Assembly (NCBI GenBank): GCA_003118195.1
Contig: BEXV01000027.1
Location: 94,627 to 158,626, forward strand
DNA: 64,000 bases
Direction of reading: 5' to 3'
Source: Hemicentrotus pulcherrimus
Taxonomy: Eukaryota > Echinodermata > Echinoidea > Camarodonta > Strongylocentrotidae
Within the stretch, counting starts at the first letter, position 1. Each line of letters opens with the position of its first letter. The notes under the pieces are model-generated. The model was not told where the DNA came from. It did no database searches and saw nothing but the letters and a program-made list of their open reading frames with translations. A program made the translations under genes and the position numbers. Shown piece after piece: positions 21,801 through 35,321 of this stretch.

Positions 21801-24800
21801 TATTATCATTTTCATTACTATTATCATTGTTGTTAAGTCTGTCATTGTTCTAATCATTATTATTGTTATCGTTATCTTCGTTTCATAAGAGAATATTTTT
21901 AAAACTATTTACTATTATAAATTTGAGCTGCACTTTACACTTGACAAACACTTAATAAACAACCATAAGAGATACCGAATAAGATGTATCACAGCCTTCC
22001 TTTTCTTCATCATTTCATTAAAGGCCAGCGGCAAATTAATAGTAAATACGATAAGAAATTATGGTATATAATATGATACATCGAAATTGGATCATTGATA
22101 TATTACTTATGATAAAAATACGTTTCATTTATAAAGCTCCTTTTCAAAGAAAAACAAAATCTATCGTTTTACCATGTTTATCAAAATGTTTATAATGAAA
22201 CTCACAAACGAACATGTTTCCCTCATTAGCTTATACAGCTTCTAGTCAAGCGGAGATCAACCCCCTCTCAAAAAAGCCACATCTTATTTTAACCAAATAA
22301 TCACCATGTTTGGATGTGTACAATGGATTTACGATTTAAATTATTTAAATGATATCAAATGATAAATTTTAACATTCGGATTGAGATTCAGAGTCACTTC
22401 TTTACTTTTTTTAAAAATCAAATAAGTGCATTTCAGGTGAAAGCAATGCCTTTTACAAATATGATTGAACTTGCAGTTCGCATGAGAACAATTTAAAAAT
22501 TTGTTAATAGACATTATGTGTTATTTTGGAATGATAAATTTGGTAGGCTCTCACTGTGAATTGGAGTCGTTTCGATACCAATCGAACCACAATACCAAAG
22601 TTCAATGACTTTCCCATTTTTTCGAATTATTCTAAAAACTTACCCCTTGATTCTAGATGGCAGATTTCCATCTTCTATACCATTACTGAACATAAGCTCA
22701 ATTCCAATTTAAATCGTAATACACTGAGTAGAAATGGCGTCCGGATTGCTGGAGACTATCTCATGTAAGTAGGTAAGTAGAAAGGTTGTTTCCTGATCGT
22801 ACCAAGGGAGCCATCATACGATTCGATTTCACCAACTTGTCCGTCATGATTCCACCAGGGAAGCTGCGAAATAGAAGTGGAAACAAGAGGTAAGCCATCT
22901 TTTACTGGGGGAGACAAAATCCATCATTTCTCAAGCGAAAGATTCTAAGTTGTGCGTGTGTGCTGAACAACCATAGCGTGATCAATTACACCCATTGAGC
23001 ATGAAAGAAATGACTAGGACACATTTAAGATAGAATTAAAGAGGGCGTGGGGAGAAATGATGGGCGTTACTAGAAGAGGGTTTATTGGGTGTGTAACAAA
23101 CCCATCCCTATTAATACAAATCTTTCTGCAAATTCGACATTTTTATAGGCTGTCGGCAAGTTAATTTCATCATCGTCGGATAATTTGAGAATTTTCAGTT
23201 GCCTCGTCGGCAAATTGGCCCTCAATTTAAAATGGTCTGACGACAGCCCTGTATCTAGAAGGGGGGGGGGGTGTAATAAGAAAGCGGTTCGGATAAACTG
23301 AAGAAAGGGGAATGGTCGAGGGGTGAGAATGAGCATGAGCAACAAAGAACTCGAACACTTGAGGGATAATGGTGTAATGAAAAAAAGGATGAGGAAGGAG
23401 GAATGGATGAGGTACCGAAGAGGAAGGAGGAAGGTCGTAATGATTGTGGAATGAAGGGCTAAAGAGGAAAGGGTAAATGTTGAGTTATACAAAAATACAA
23501 ATAAATGCATACATAGTTATAATGATAAATAACCAGAAAAGAATAATTCTGTATATGAAAGGAAAACGAGACAAATGATTGAACAGAGAAAATTGGTCAA
23601 ACAGGGAAGACATAAACAAATGTCAGACACCTGGTTCTTATTTTCCTGATTAAATATGATTCAATACAAGATAAAAGAAATGTTAATTAAAATTAAAAAA
23701 ACTTTATCAAATTTTAACAGTAAGAATAAACTATAAGGTTAATGTATACAAACAGAACGGGAAAGAGCATGACAGAACACAGAAATGAAAGAGAGAGAGA
23801 AAGGGAGGAGGAAAATGGAGATAGATGGGTAGATGGAGAGAAAGATAAAGAGAGATAGACAGACAGAGAGCGAGGGAGACAGACACAGACAGACAGAGAC
23901 ATGATGAAAGAATTGATCACGGCACACCTGGACAAACGAGGAAACGTAGAATTGACATATGAAATGAAGGAAATGATATAAAATTAAAACAAGATCTCAA
24001 ACGTTAACACACAATACTTAATAGACAGGAGCAATATTAGGTAATCTTTTTATTTTCTTAATGCTCTCTCTTTACCGTGAGTTTGAAATATAATGAATTC
24101 AAGAGAATGATTACAGCAAGAAACGGCCGATAAAAACCGGTGGGGTGTATGGTTTGATGGAGGCATGACGGTGTTCAACGATATAAATCATAATTCCTCA
24201 TAATTGATGCAAAATCCATTAATAGATTAATATAAATCGACGAGTGACCATCTTGCAATTTTTTGATGAATGGATTCCGCAGATCTGGTGAAACCATCAG
24301 TGAGATCAAAAGCAGCCCCAGAGCAAAGGAACGTTAACTTTTCAAGTTTATTAAGAAAGAGCCAAAATCGAAACACTGTCGAAGACTAATATCAAGGAAT
24401 ATTTACTGTAAATTCCATAGAAATCATGTTCGGGTTGTGTGTTATGTTATGTAATGTAATGTAATGTACATGTACGTACATTTCGATAGGTGAATGCGAT
24501 CGTAATCAAGTGACAGTAATTGCAAACGCTATGCACTCATTCATTTCTCCTATTAGCATTGAAAATGAAAATTGCTGAACACTATTTCATTTCCAAACAT
24601 GCACCATATATTCTTAAAATTGTCTGCACCTGCAGTGGATACAACATCTCTAGTAATGTGTACATTATGACTATATTATCCTGAAACGGTGTCGTTAATG
24701 AGTAATGCGTATATAGATGGAATATCAGCATAATTTAGAAATGATTTCAGAGTGCAATTTGCTTTTGTATGAAATTGACCGACAAAATAAATAGCTTAAC

Positions 24801-25369
24801 ACTTTAGTTATAGTTGTATTGTCTTACAAACACACCCTGTAAAATTACAGTGTTCGCAAGGGTAAATATATTTGGTCTGTGTGACGCCATTTGCAATTCG
24901 TTTCTTTCTTCTATATAATTTTTTTAAAAATACTCTGTTGCGTTTACTTAATATAAAGGGGATCATTCAAGCGAGTAATAAGATGGGCAATACAATTTGG
25001 CACGTTTGTTTTTTGGTAGAAAGAGAGCGAGTAAATGAGTGAGGGTGTGCATGCGTTTGCGTAGAGGCTGTTCGTGAGAGACAGAGACTGTAGTGGGTAA
25101 ACAATGACGAAACATACACACGGTTAGGTACAAAGGATTTTTTATGTTCATGAGAGAATCAAAGAGAAAAAGACGAGGCTTGATAGTGACCATATACAAA
25201 TATGTTTTTTCATTAAACTCAATGAATTCTTATACACCAAATTTCCGTTGAATAAGAGCAAAATATGCTATAAATCAAACTAAAGAAACGTAATACAAAA
25301 AAATCCCGCTTGTGTGAAAGTGTGAATGACAACCAGGATCAGGAGTTAATGGGTTTATTCTAGTGAAGG
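21801..25369. other. gene-less stretch upstream of the eag locus
   Basis: No recognised exon. It holds a 10-G run with a TATCTAGAAGGGGG word (near 23252-23272, resembling hAT-MITE ends), GA-rich DNA at 23788-23900, and a TAATG pentanucleotide run at 24446-24470. An ATGGCG followed by a GTAAGT donor at 22734-22770 is discussed as a finding. Confidence 0.45.
23785..23905. repeat. GA-rich low-complexity tract
   Basis: Interrupted GA/GACA repeats on the + strand. The Ser/Leu-rich minus-strand frames are translations of this tract. Confidence 0.8.
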
Positions 25370-25432
25370 CAGTGGCGTATCAAGGATAGATCACGCCCTC
25401 ATGCCTCCCCCCNGGAGAAAGACACGCCACTG
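25370..25432. mobile_element. hAT-like MITE (internally gapped)
   Basis: CAGTGGCGTATC at the left and GACACGCCACTG at the right (reverse complement CAGTGGCGTGTC) form a CAGTGG-type TIR with 11 of 12 positions matching. The centre has a C-run and one N at 25413, so the true element is probably longer. No convincing 8-bp duplication is seen. It lies about 1.1 kb upstream of the eag start codon. Confidence 0.7.
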
Positions 25433-25659
25433 TAGCGCTATGAAGCATCATACATAAACACAAGATAACTTGAAATAATAATGAAGATAACCAATTGGAA
25501 GAAAAATAAATCAACTAAGTACCAACATGAAAAATATTAGGCATTTTAGAACACAGGTGTAGAGTTCATGTAGAAGAAAGTTCTAAAGAAAGTAGTGTAA
25601 GTGTAGATAATGTACAAAATAATATGAACAAGACAGAAGAAAGATATAAATTAATGAAG

Positions 25660-25703
25660 GAGAAAAAGAGAGAGAAAGAGAGGGAGAGAGAGAGAGAGAG
25701 AGT
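25660..25703. repeat. (GA)n microsatellite
   Basis: Perfect and near-perfect GA dinucleotides just upstream of the presumed eag promoter region. GAGA-type tracts are often found at promoters, but there is no direct evidence of a role. Confidence 0.85.
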
Positions 25704-25719
25704 TGGGTTGAGGTTAGAA

Positions 25720-26452
25720 AGACATGCTGCATTGCGCTACCAGTCTAGCGTGCCAATATTTGTCGAAATGAATTGGTCGAGTCTTGCTGTCATGGCAACG
25801 AGATTTGGCGTCTAAGCGCTGGGAGAATATCATCCGACCACGCATGCTCTGTTTAAATAACTCATTTCCATTTTCTCCCCTCTCTCCTCTTCTCTACCAC
25901 TCTCGCTGCCTAATTGTCGCCGCCGCATGCACGCGGACTAAGTTAAGCCAAGGTAGTATGAGGGATCGAAGTAACAAATGGTTAATAATTCAGGTTCGTA
26001 TGTCTATGCGCATGACAGCTTTGTGGCGACACTGAATCATTTGCTGTAGGCGCGAGTGTTCTATTCGATACACTGTCATCACCATCAACTTCATCTGGAG
26101 TAGAGAGAGGCGAATATGAGAGGAGAGAAAGCATCAGATCAGACCAAAATGGCAGCATCAAAGAAGCACACAATCCACCGTTAAAGATGCATTTTTGTTT
26201 CCAGCGCCGCGGAGTCTCACCTCTCGCCGATTCTCTTCTGGATATTATGATTTCCGTGGAATATATCAATCTAGCGATTCGAAATTAAGTTGCGTTCTCT
26301 TCTACTCCCGACCCCCTTGTTGGGGGAACTGGATCCCCGTCGGAGATAGTTAGATAGAGAGAGAATTTTCAATCGTTCTTGTGATTATATGCTGTGGCAA
26401 CTTCAGCAAGAGAAAGAGGAGTTTACATTGGAAACATCAGTGATTGAAAAAA
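25720..26452 (+). promoter_or_regulatory. presumed promoter and 5' UTR of the eag-class channel gene
   Basis: This stretch directly precedes the eag start codon and is richer in CpG and less AT-rich than its surroundings (for example TCGCCGCCGCATGCACGCGG, 25917-25936). It has a pyrimidine-rich block (25870-25910) of the kind seen at TATA-less starts. An RFX X-box-like site, GCTGTCATGGCAAC, is at 25786-25799. The transcription start cannot be placed from sequence. An in-frame TGA at 26441-26443 lies three codons upstream of the ATG, so the reading frame does not extend into this region. Confidence 0.55.
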
Positions 26453-26531
26453 ATGCCAATGGCTCGACGCGGGTTAGTAGCTCCGCAGAATACCTTTCTG
26501 GAGAATATCATCAGGAGGTCGTCCATTCAAC
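26453..26531 (+). CDS. EAG-class voltage-gated K+ channel, first coding exon
   Basis: The exon encodes the extreme N-terminus of an ether-a-go-go (KCNH1/KCNH5/eag) channel: 26 residues beginning MPMA, with the invariant eag-family motif RRGLVAPQNTFLENIIRRS. In these channels this segment is the start of the N-terminal cap of the cytoplasmic PAS (eag) domain, which slows deactivation by contacting the C-terminal cyclic-nucleotide-binding homology domain. The ATG at 26453 is chosen because an in-frame TGA lies just upstream; the next Met, two codons in, is an alternative. The exon ends in the C before a GTAAGT donor (26532-26537), leaving a phase-1 junction. The fly and vertebrate proteins I remember have GG before RRG; here the second residue of that pair is absent. 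The ending RRSSIQ resembles the fly form (RRSNSQP) more than the vertebrate one. The remaining exons (PAS, six membrane segments, pore, cNBHD) are outside or downstream. Confidence 0.93.
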
Positions 26532-26610
26532 GTAAGTACAATATCAAAACTCGTAGGCGAAAAAGGCGCGCCAAAACAGTTAATGCACCTTTTTTCCCTC
26601 ATGATCTTGG

Positions 26611-26626
26611 CGATCGATCGATCGAT
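26611..26626. repeat. (GATC)n short tandem repeat
   Basis: Nearly four units of CGAT about 80 bp inside the intron. Minor simple repeat. Confidence 0.8.
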
Positions 26627-27673
26627 ATTATTTCTTAATTGGTAGTCAGGTTTAGTGAGTCTTATTATCATCATTTTCTCATTTTCTTCTAATTAGCATA
26701 TCATACACCGACACTAGCCATTGTTATTTATGCTCTTGAGCAACAATGAAACATTATGAGACTGCGTGTATGATGTCTTGCGAGATTATTATGCTAGCCG
26801 TCCTATTTTTTCCGCAAAAAACGTGGCAAGCAAACCTGGATATTTTGTTTCCATTCTGTACATAAAATTATTCAAAACCTAGGATTTACATACTTGTAAC
26901 TGGCCTAGGGAATCATAGCCTTTTCAATGCGTCAATGGAGGATGCCCGGAGACATCTTAAGTATAGAGGACATTAACTTTTTTTTTAATAAAGGTGTTGT
27001 CGACATCGCAAGGAAAAGAGATAGATCGAATATGCAAAACCTTTATCCCTCAGAAAAAAAAAACGTTATTAAAACTTAAATCATTCCCATCGCTACCGAA
27101 TATCATTTAGATCGAAGTCATGAGCATCAACAGAAACAATGATGACCACGCTTTTATTTTCTTTATATCAAGAACAGATTTCAGTTTAAAGCTTACTTAG
27201 AGTGGGCTGAACCGATTTAAGTCCAAGCACGGAATTATTTTCGCCATCAATTCCAAATTGTTTTATCATGTAAAATAGAATAATGCAACCAAATTGTGTT
27301 CTTTATAACTATCATTTGATGTTCAATTCATTTGTTTGATTTCCAAATGATTTTCATCTCGGTTTCAATTTGCTAGAGTGGAATGGGAATCGCTATTATA
27401 ATATTAACAAAGGGTTATCACTATTACATCACCGCAAAACATGACTTCGTCTATCGAATATGCTTTATGACGTACAAGTCAATCGGAACATGATTGTGTG
27501 CTAGCCTTTTTGTGCCTCCTTGAATGAAATAGGGTAATGAAAGCAGTTAATTACATACCCAATTGAAAAATAAAAGTCTAGGCAAGACCCTATCGAGATG
27601 ATACCGAATGCGGGGAAGCAACCTCGATGGCTCCTATTAAAGAGATCACAGGTTTGCGTGGGATTATATACGT

Positions 27674-27687
27674 ATTGCCATGGCAAC
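27674..27687. promoter_or_regulatory. RFX X-box-like site
   Basis: ATTGCCATGGCAAC fits the palindromic RFX X-box consensus (GTNRCC N0-3 RGYAAC) at nearly all positions. About 1.2 kb downstream of the eag exon 1. Candidate only. Confidence 0.4.
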
Positions 27688-27741
27688 ATCGTGCTTATTT
27701 TATTTGGGATAATCCCCGGCATGATACTAGATTGTGTCTGC

Positions 27742-27770
27742 CCATGAGACCAACAATGTCTGTCTCATGG
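27742..27770. repeat. 9-bp perfect inverted repeat
   Basis: CCATGAGAC (27742-27750) pairs with GTCTCATGG (27762-27770) across 11 nt. Small hairpin, no known role. Confidence 0.5.
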
Positions 27771-30700
27771 ACTCCAATCAGCTACTAGCATTAACAATGC
27801 CCGCTCCCCCTAAATTCCAACCCCCTTCCTCAAAACACTGACAGTGCAGTTGGTGCGCTTCTACACTGTGAGCCGAGAAACCTCGAGAGCTTTGTATGAT
27901 AACTCAATGAATAAATGAATTGTGATATATCCCTCAAGTATAATACTCTATGGATATAAATGGGTAAGGTTAATAACTACATGGCACGATGGTTTCAAAG
28001 TAACGAGTGGTAAGAGCGTATTATGAAGGTTCATTTATCTGAACATACAAAATACATTCCTCTTCATGTCTTCTTTTTATCTCGATCTTCCCACCTTTTT
28101 TCATTCATCTTACAATATCATTCCCATCAATCACAGTCTATTCTAGTAATTTTTTTGGATTTCCCATTCCTAGTTTCAAACGCTATGAATACCTTATAAT
28201 ATTTTGTAGGCGTGTTTGCTTTAATTTTGCCCTTGTTCAGAAGACTTGAGAAGGCCTATAGAACTATAATGATCTTGGCTAATTAACGCCATCACCTTAA
28301 GTTGGCGATAAAACCTATTCATTGATAACTTTAATCTGCATAAGATGAATCTGAATGGTTCATTAGGTGATCTAACAAATCTGAAATTCAAATGGAGGAA
28401 GAATTCACGTTCCCATTCGTGCTGTTACGAGGACTTCAAAATATATTGAATTTCACAAACGGAAACCAAAAGGTGTATACTGACCGTTTATATAGTGTTA
28501 ATGGTCGTTTTCTTGCAAACCTGAGAAAGTACAGAGCGTTTATAATTCTATTCAACTATTCTTGTAAGCATTTGTTTTTAATCCTGCACTTGAAATATAC
28601 ATTATGGAAATAGAGTGATGACAATATAGCGATAAAAGATCCTAAACTAATAAGATGTGACCGTTTACATAATCACATGGCGGGTATAGTATACTTATGG
28701 TATGTCTTAATTGCACAAATTTTATATTTTTTTAAAAAATTTAAACAAAAAATAAAAAAAATAAAAAATAATCCTCATTGATTCTGGTTCAGGCAACAAT
28801 AGTAAAAAGAACAAACGAAACTAAACGATTAAACAAAAATCATTTAAATGAAATATGTTAAGTGATTGATTTGATGCTAGATCATTTTTTAAAACACTGA
28901 AACTGCATAAGTAATTCCAATATCCTTCTATACCAATAAGATATTGCACATTTCAATAATAAATTTAGATATCTTTTTGGTTAGGATATTTAGTATCAAA
29001 CTCCTGTTCTTGTTTGACCTTGTTGGTCCTCGTATTGATTTTAAAGTTCCACGACCGTCTACCCTTTTAGGCATACCATTATTGCTGTAATCATATATGC
29101 AAAGAAATGCTATCGTTACATTAGTCAGTTCCGTCATCCTCGATACAGCCATGAGAAAGATCGACATGGCATATATTATGCAGACATACATTATTTTGTG
29201 TACAATTATAGCATGCTCACAAATAGATCGGACATGTGATGTAGTAACTAGGCTATCCTAGAATCATAAGTATAATCCGAAAGGAGAATGATGAATCCTG
29301 TACTCAACGGCCCCAAGCTGAAGGATTGAGCTTTTCTTTCCCCTTCATGAATAAACCTTCCCTGCACGATAGAAACAGCAACATAGATCCAGGGAGTCCA
29401 TAATCCCACTTTAGTTATCAGAATGGTGGCCGTCATCAAGTACATGATCTCAGCATTTTTATGAGTTTATGTGCTGAATGTACATAGTTATACTTAAAAC
29501 TGCATTAAAAAAATATTAGTTTTAAACAATATAAACGGAATTACAAGAACGATGTTGCACGTTTCTCACACCGTACAAAGCCTTTGTTGATAATCATAAC
29601 ATAATCTAACAGATCCCCAACCTCAAACCATTGAACCATAATTGCCTTCTTACCAACACGCGGCTACGCTCTTCATCACGCGTGAACCTCCAACATAATT
29701 CACTATTATCTACACAAATTATTCATTGCGGAGATGAATTTTTGAAAGTGTTTTGAAAGGCATTGTTAACCCCTTGTCATCCTAATCAACACCATACACG
29801 CCCCTGAAGGCTAATATGTGGCTATCTACAGAATACCATCGCTGACGGGCTTGACTAAGAACCCAGTGCGTGAAATTGCCTTCTCTGGTGAGAGCCACAG
29901 AAATAAATATAAAGACAATTTTCTCAATTTGACCTACACTGATGAGTACTGGGCAGTAATCTATGTATTCATATTACATGGTTTGCTTTTCACTTCATTT
30001 CCTATGTACTCTCGTTCTTGAAGCATGAAATGCAATTCGCCAATTTTCATGCCCCGGTGAGCGATAGAAAGGCCACTGTACAATTCGATATTTGCAGGCT
30101 TCCAACCGAGGTTTTTTTTTCATACAGGATTATTGTCCTATAGCCTGTTTTTTCATGTAAATATCATTTTTACCAAGTTTTTTCTTGAAAAAGAAAATCG
30201 CTTTTAGAATAAACATTGACTCCACTTTTGTTTTTGTTTTTGACGCCGTAGATTCCATGTCTGTTCAAACTATAGGTCTACGGATTTAATGTCTCCGGAA
30301 CTCGGTAAAGAATTGTCCCTAATTTATATTCAATATTAAACATCACTCACTCATGTGTCCACCGTCACACACTGTTTACTAGGCAAAATGGCCCTTTCAT
30401 CTTGTAGAGGAAAAGCAGCACTTCCCACGACGAGATGCTCAATCGCAATGCAACCGTAACTAGCGGGGTCGCACGAAGGTGATCCGCCGGTGACTGTGGT
30501 GAGCTACAGTGGTTTAGCGTGGTTCTATATCATTATAAAACCCATCATTACATTTTAAACCGCGATAAATTGTACGTGTTGACGTTCTGAATTCAAATAG
30601 AATTTCCATAAAATCTCCATGAAAATTCCATCAACAATTTTTGTTCATGCATTTTATCTAAATAATCAGTGATAAGAAAAAGCTCAGAGGGATGTTGTTT

Positions 30701-32776
30701 CTCTTTATCAAATTTTCCAGAAAATGAAATATTTAAGCAGTTATTTGCAGATATTCCTATATTCTAAATAATAAATCTTTCCTGGTACTTTTTAAATATT
30801 TATATACTTTTAAAAATATGCAAAGTTCATATAAATATACAAGAATCTGTTCCTTCAGCAAATTTTCATGTAAACCGTAAAAACCTGACTATATAGGTGC
30901 AAGTATTTCTTTAAACTTAGGATGCAATAACTTTACCCCTATTTCATTTGGCATTTGTGAATGTGCAAATTCAAACAATAGCTTAAATTTGTGAATTCTT
31001 CTATGGATCATACAACTGGAATGTTTGAGGAGCTCCTAGTCATTTTAACCTGCATGCAAACGCCAAAAGGCCTTAATTAACTCACATTTTTTCGGGGATG
31101 GGAGGGGGAGGATTTGTTTCTTAATCTGAATAATTTTACTTTTTTCTTATCTATCTTACATACTAATAAACTGATATCTTTAATTCAGACTAAAACGAAA
31201 CCTGATAAATAGGCCTACACGACAGTCGAATCAATAATATTTGTATTAATAATAACCTAGATGTGATACATGAATCCGCTTTTTATTTCTCCTAAAACAT
31301 CTGATAATTGACTTCTTGAATTTGTTCCTATTTATCTTAACTGCTTGATTGCAAAGTTAAGAATTACGATAAATCAGTCATTCACCTACTATTACTATAG
31401 TAAACGCACTACTCATGTACATTTACAAAAAGTATAACGTTTTCTACCAGGCTGTCCTTTTGGACTATTAGTTCTACACAAGGCTTTAAAAAAAAATGAT
31501 GTACCTTCTCAATTTACGACAAAGACCATTTTCGACTGTGTCTATGGATCATCATGATCAGGCACTCAAAATGTCAGAATGATTGACCGTAGCTCAATAA
31601 TTGATTTGTTTGTGATCTCTAGACAATGGTAAAGGAAATCGCACATCCTATATTCAGATATTTTCTCCTCTTACAATGTGTGAGAGAAAGGGAGAAAATG
31701 TTTCCACCAAAATGGCGACATTAACAGCAGCACGACATACATCTTATGCTTCCGAAAGCAATTCGTTCTTTTGGCACTTCATTTGCTTTGCCTATTTTCT
31801 TCTCCGTGTGCTCATGAAAAGGGATGGAGAAACTGATTGGTCGGCCATCTTCTTTGATAGGGCACGTTGCACATGTCAACCGGAATATCCACTAAGACAC
31901 GTCTGAGTGCATTGGATGGACTAAAAGATACCATTTACTCAGAGAGTGATGTAACTAGTGTGACGGTTTGGTCACTCAATCGTGCCTGTACAATGCGCTA
32001 CAGTTGACAATTTCAAGCTAGAATGGGCGCCCATTTAAAAGATAACTTGACCATTAATGCGTGTACGTATGCAAAGTATGAGCAGAATAGAACAATTGTG
32101 TTTCAGGTCATTTAAATGGTGATTGAACTATTCAGTTTGTTTAAAGTGATAAGAAATCACATATTTCAAGTCTATTATTATGGTGATGTTATGTAGATTT
32201 GATATGTGAATCCAATCTTTTTACCATCATTAGGGTATCACTAGCTCCACATGCAGCATTTTAATTTTTAGAGTGTACCTGTGTATACAATGTAACGATG
32301 CTGACGGATTTTCCCTTCATTTTTTCCTGATTTACACTATACAATAAATAAATAATTATATATCACATATCAAGTCTTTAGCTGGAAAGTGAATTTGGTG
32401 TTTCATTGTTTGTCATTATTTGCATATTCGGGAAGTACAGGGACACTGATACAAAAACAGTGGATATCAGTATTCTGATATGACTGAAAAGTGGCCCCAG
32501 ATTTGCTTTCTTCTTCATTTTTAGGGGAGGGGGGCTTTATCTTTTCTTTTTTGGTTACGAACCCTAAATGGTTTATCTTACTTACAATCTTTTTTACCGT
32601 TTTCCTAAATCCTCATTAAGTTTAATTTTGTGAAGTTTTGCAACATGAGAGAGCGATTGCGATGAATTATGCAGGTATATAGCGGGCTGAAGGTAAAGAA
32701 AATGGGGTATGGTGTAAAAGTGAGGTGAGGCAGCTGCTTCAGATAGCCTTTCAGCTGCTCAGGAACTCGGGTGTGG

Positions 32777-32833
32777 GGAACCCGTTTCCTCTCATCTGCG
32801 AGCTCTGAAACGTTTGAGGAAAGGACGGGTTCC
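32777..32833. repeat. bulged inverted repeat
   Basis: GGAACCCGTTTCCTC (32777-32791) is mirrored by GAGGAAAGGACGGGTTCC (32816-32833); apart from a bulged GG and one unpaired base the stems match over 15 bp. It lies in a locally GC-richer patch with several CAGCTG words (32730-32757). Function unknown. Confidence 0.5.
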
Positions 32834-35302
32834 TGTTCTGCTTGAGAGAAATAAAGGATATACGAACGGTTCCTTGGATGTGGATAATCAGCTGTGAATA
32901 TTGGGAGGAACGAATGGTTTTGTAGTCTATTAAACACGACAAAACAGAATGCCATTGACATACTCTGTCAATGTATAGGAATGGAAATCCAGAGTGAACA
33001 ACTTCGTTTTGGAGTAAAAAATAATGTTTAAAGTAATGGGATCTGATCTCAAAAGAATAATTCAGACTTCTAATTTGGAGTTGATTCCTCTAAAATCGGG
33101 AAAAGATTTAAATCTAATTCAAAGACATTGATCCCTGAAGCTGGATTTTAAAAAGAGTGGATTTTCAACCCCCTGCAAGAAGGTGGGGAGAGGTGTGAGT
33201 GTTTGGAAGAGTAGGTGTTTGGTTTAGGAAGAGGTTTTAAGTTCCTGGAATCGGTAGGATGCCATAACTGATGTAGTTTGATACTTTCAAGCCAAACATA
33301 GAAGTTTGACCACAGCGTCAACAATTTGCAATCGAGTAATGCATATTTTGTAATATCATACATTGATGCCACATGGGATGAGACATATTTCTATATTATT
33401 GGTAATTCGTTCGAGACTATGACTAGGCTTTTTTTTCTGATCATATATCATCATTACAATAAAAATTAGCTAGAAGAAAATTTATGAAAGAATATCAACC
33501 GCACAACAAAGAGAATGAAAATAACGTATGATTCTAAACTATGGCTGATAAAGTTACTGTATAACTTGCCGATTCGTATATTCCAAGCTGAGGCGAGTTA
33601 AAAGCGGTCTGATTTCGCAGGAAATTAAAATTAAGATATGATGAGACTTATCTGAAGTCAAGTGATGGAAGGTTGGAAAGCAAGGTGACTTATTTTTATG
33701 GAGGGAAGTAAGGTATGTATACTACCAGTACAAAGTCCACATCTACCGAAGAGCGTGTGGCATCGAGAGAGACCGTACCACAAGTATATTATTAGCTCAA
33801 CAGCGGAATGCTAATCGTATACAGATGATACTATGAGAATCCATCTAAGATTGACTGAAGACTTATTTCTTTTACATCCTATCCCATGGACAATATAAGC
33901 CGTGAGTGAGCGAATACACATTATATCTATAATGAACAAAACAGCCAAGTTTTACATGTTTTTTGCTTCCAAACTCTTTTGCCTTTTAGTTGTGCTTGTT
34001 AATTTATGATTTACTGCTCATAAAAGGCACTTTTAGTGTTATAATTATGCAAAAATGAGAGATAGTACTATCTAAATAATTTGAATTGTTGGGAGTGAGA
34101 TTCTACCTTTGCTCAAGGTTTTTTTGTTTATCAAGGAAACAATACGTGTTTTGTGAAAAATTGTGATTAATTACATCTGATATTTCCGTAGTCATTATTT
34201 AAGCGATTATCAACATCATTCACTCCCTGAAAGACATCGTCGTCAATGTCTATGCACTTTATGAGAGAGGTCTCATCATTTCTTATATGACATAATACAT
34301 AAATCCTGAATGCATGCATGTCGGTTGTAGCAACCCATTTAATTCGTCAATTAGTCGACTCAGACCATTTGTCAAAGTTCAGAGATCTTTCTTCATCCTG
34401 TCATCTCTTTCCTCCCTTGTGATCATCAAGCAATCGACGTCGTCCAATTTAATTTCATTCCGTTTCCTTAAAGGCCATTTGGTTCTGAGGGAAAAAGGTG
34501 CAAGAACTCTGAAAATCATATTTTAAGAATATCCCTCGTTGTTTTACCGGATACAAATGTCAGTCGCACAACAGTACGTCTGGTAAATATTTAGTAAGGC
34601 GTCTTTGAGTATCGGTCCCCTGATTTCCTGACCAACTGCTTCTCCGAATAAATCATTATTTCTAAGCCCTTTTCTCATCAGAAAGGTAAAAACATTCTGA
34701 GTTGGTTTTTTCTCCCGTTTTGCTCCATCGAATGTGGACATGGCGGTGTGAAATTTGACGCTTAATTTGCCAGGCTCATTGAACACAAACAAGAGAGTTT
34801 GGCACTTTAATCTCATTACTGCAATGTTGGAGTCGCATAAAGAGCCGGAGAGTGATGGATATGTCTCTCGGAATAGAACTTTTTCTCACCCAACTCCCAA
34901 TCGAGACGGAGAGTATTGCAGCCAAATAATTGATATGAGTAAAATAGGTTGTAGCAGAGTGCATTAACATGTTGTCAAGGACGATGATATATGTAAAGGA
35001 GATGTACAGGATTAAAATGTACTTTGAGAGAGTCAATACAAACAAGCACACCGAATCTAGAGTATAACATTGTCAATAATTCGGTAGAACAAATATAGAA
35101 TACATGACACAAACAAAATAAAGTAGGAAGAGAATTAAATTGAAAATATTATTTTACCAACCTTTCCCCCTTTTCATCTCAAACATTAACTTTGACATAA
35201 TCTTCTTTCATCAGGCACATCAATAACGTTTTACCTTCTTGTATTCGATATGAAAGCTTTAATACATGTATGATAATTTTTGTTTTTATATCCGTTGTTA
35301 GT

Positions 35303-35321
35303 CCGTTTGTTTGTTTGTTTG
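35303..35321. repeat. (TTTG)n short tandem repeat
   Basis: Four units of GTTT. Minor simple repeat. Confidence 0.75.

Noticed and set aside
31676..31906. 76-aa plus-strand frame with ATGGCGACATTAACAGCAGC
   Set aside because: Good start context, but the peptide is unrecognised and lacks splice sites. The nearby CCAAT plus GGCCATCTT words could be regulatory, yet nothing else supports it.
32605..32961. 118-aa minus-strand frame
   Set aside because: No family likeness; the central part is explained by an inverted repeat, and no splice context was found.
34544..34816. 90-aa minus-strand frame
   Set aside because: No recognisable motif and no splice or start context; typical of chance frames in this window.
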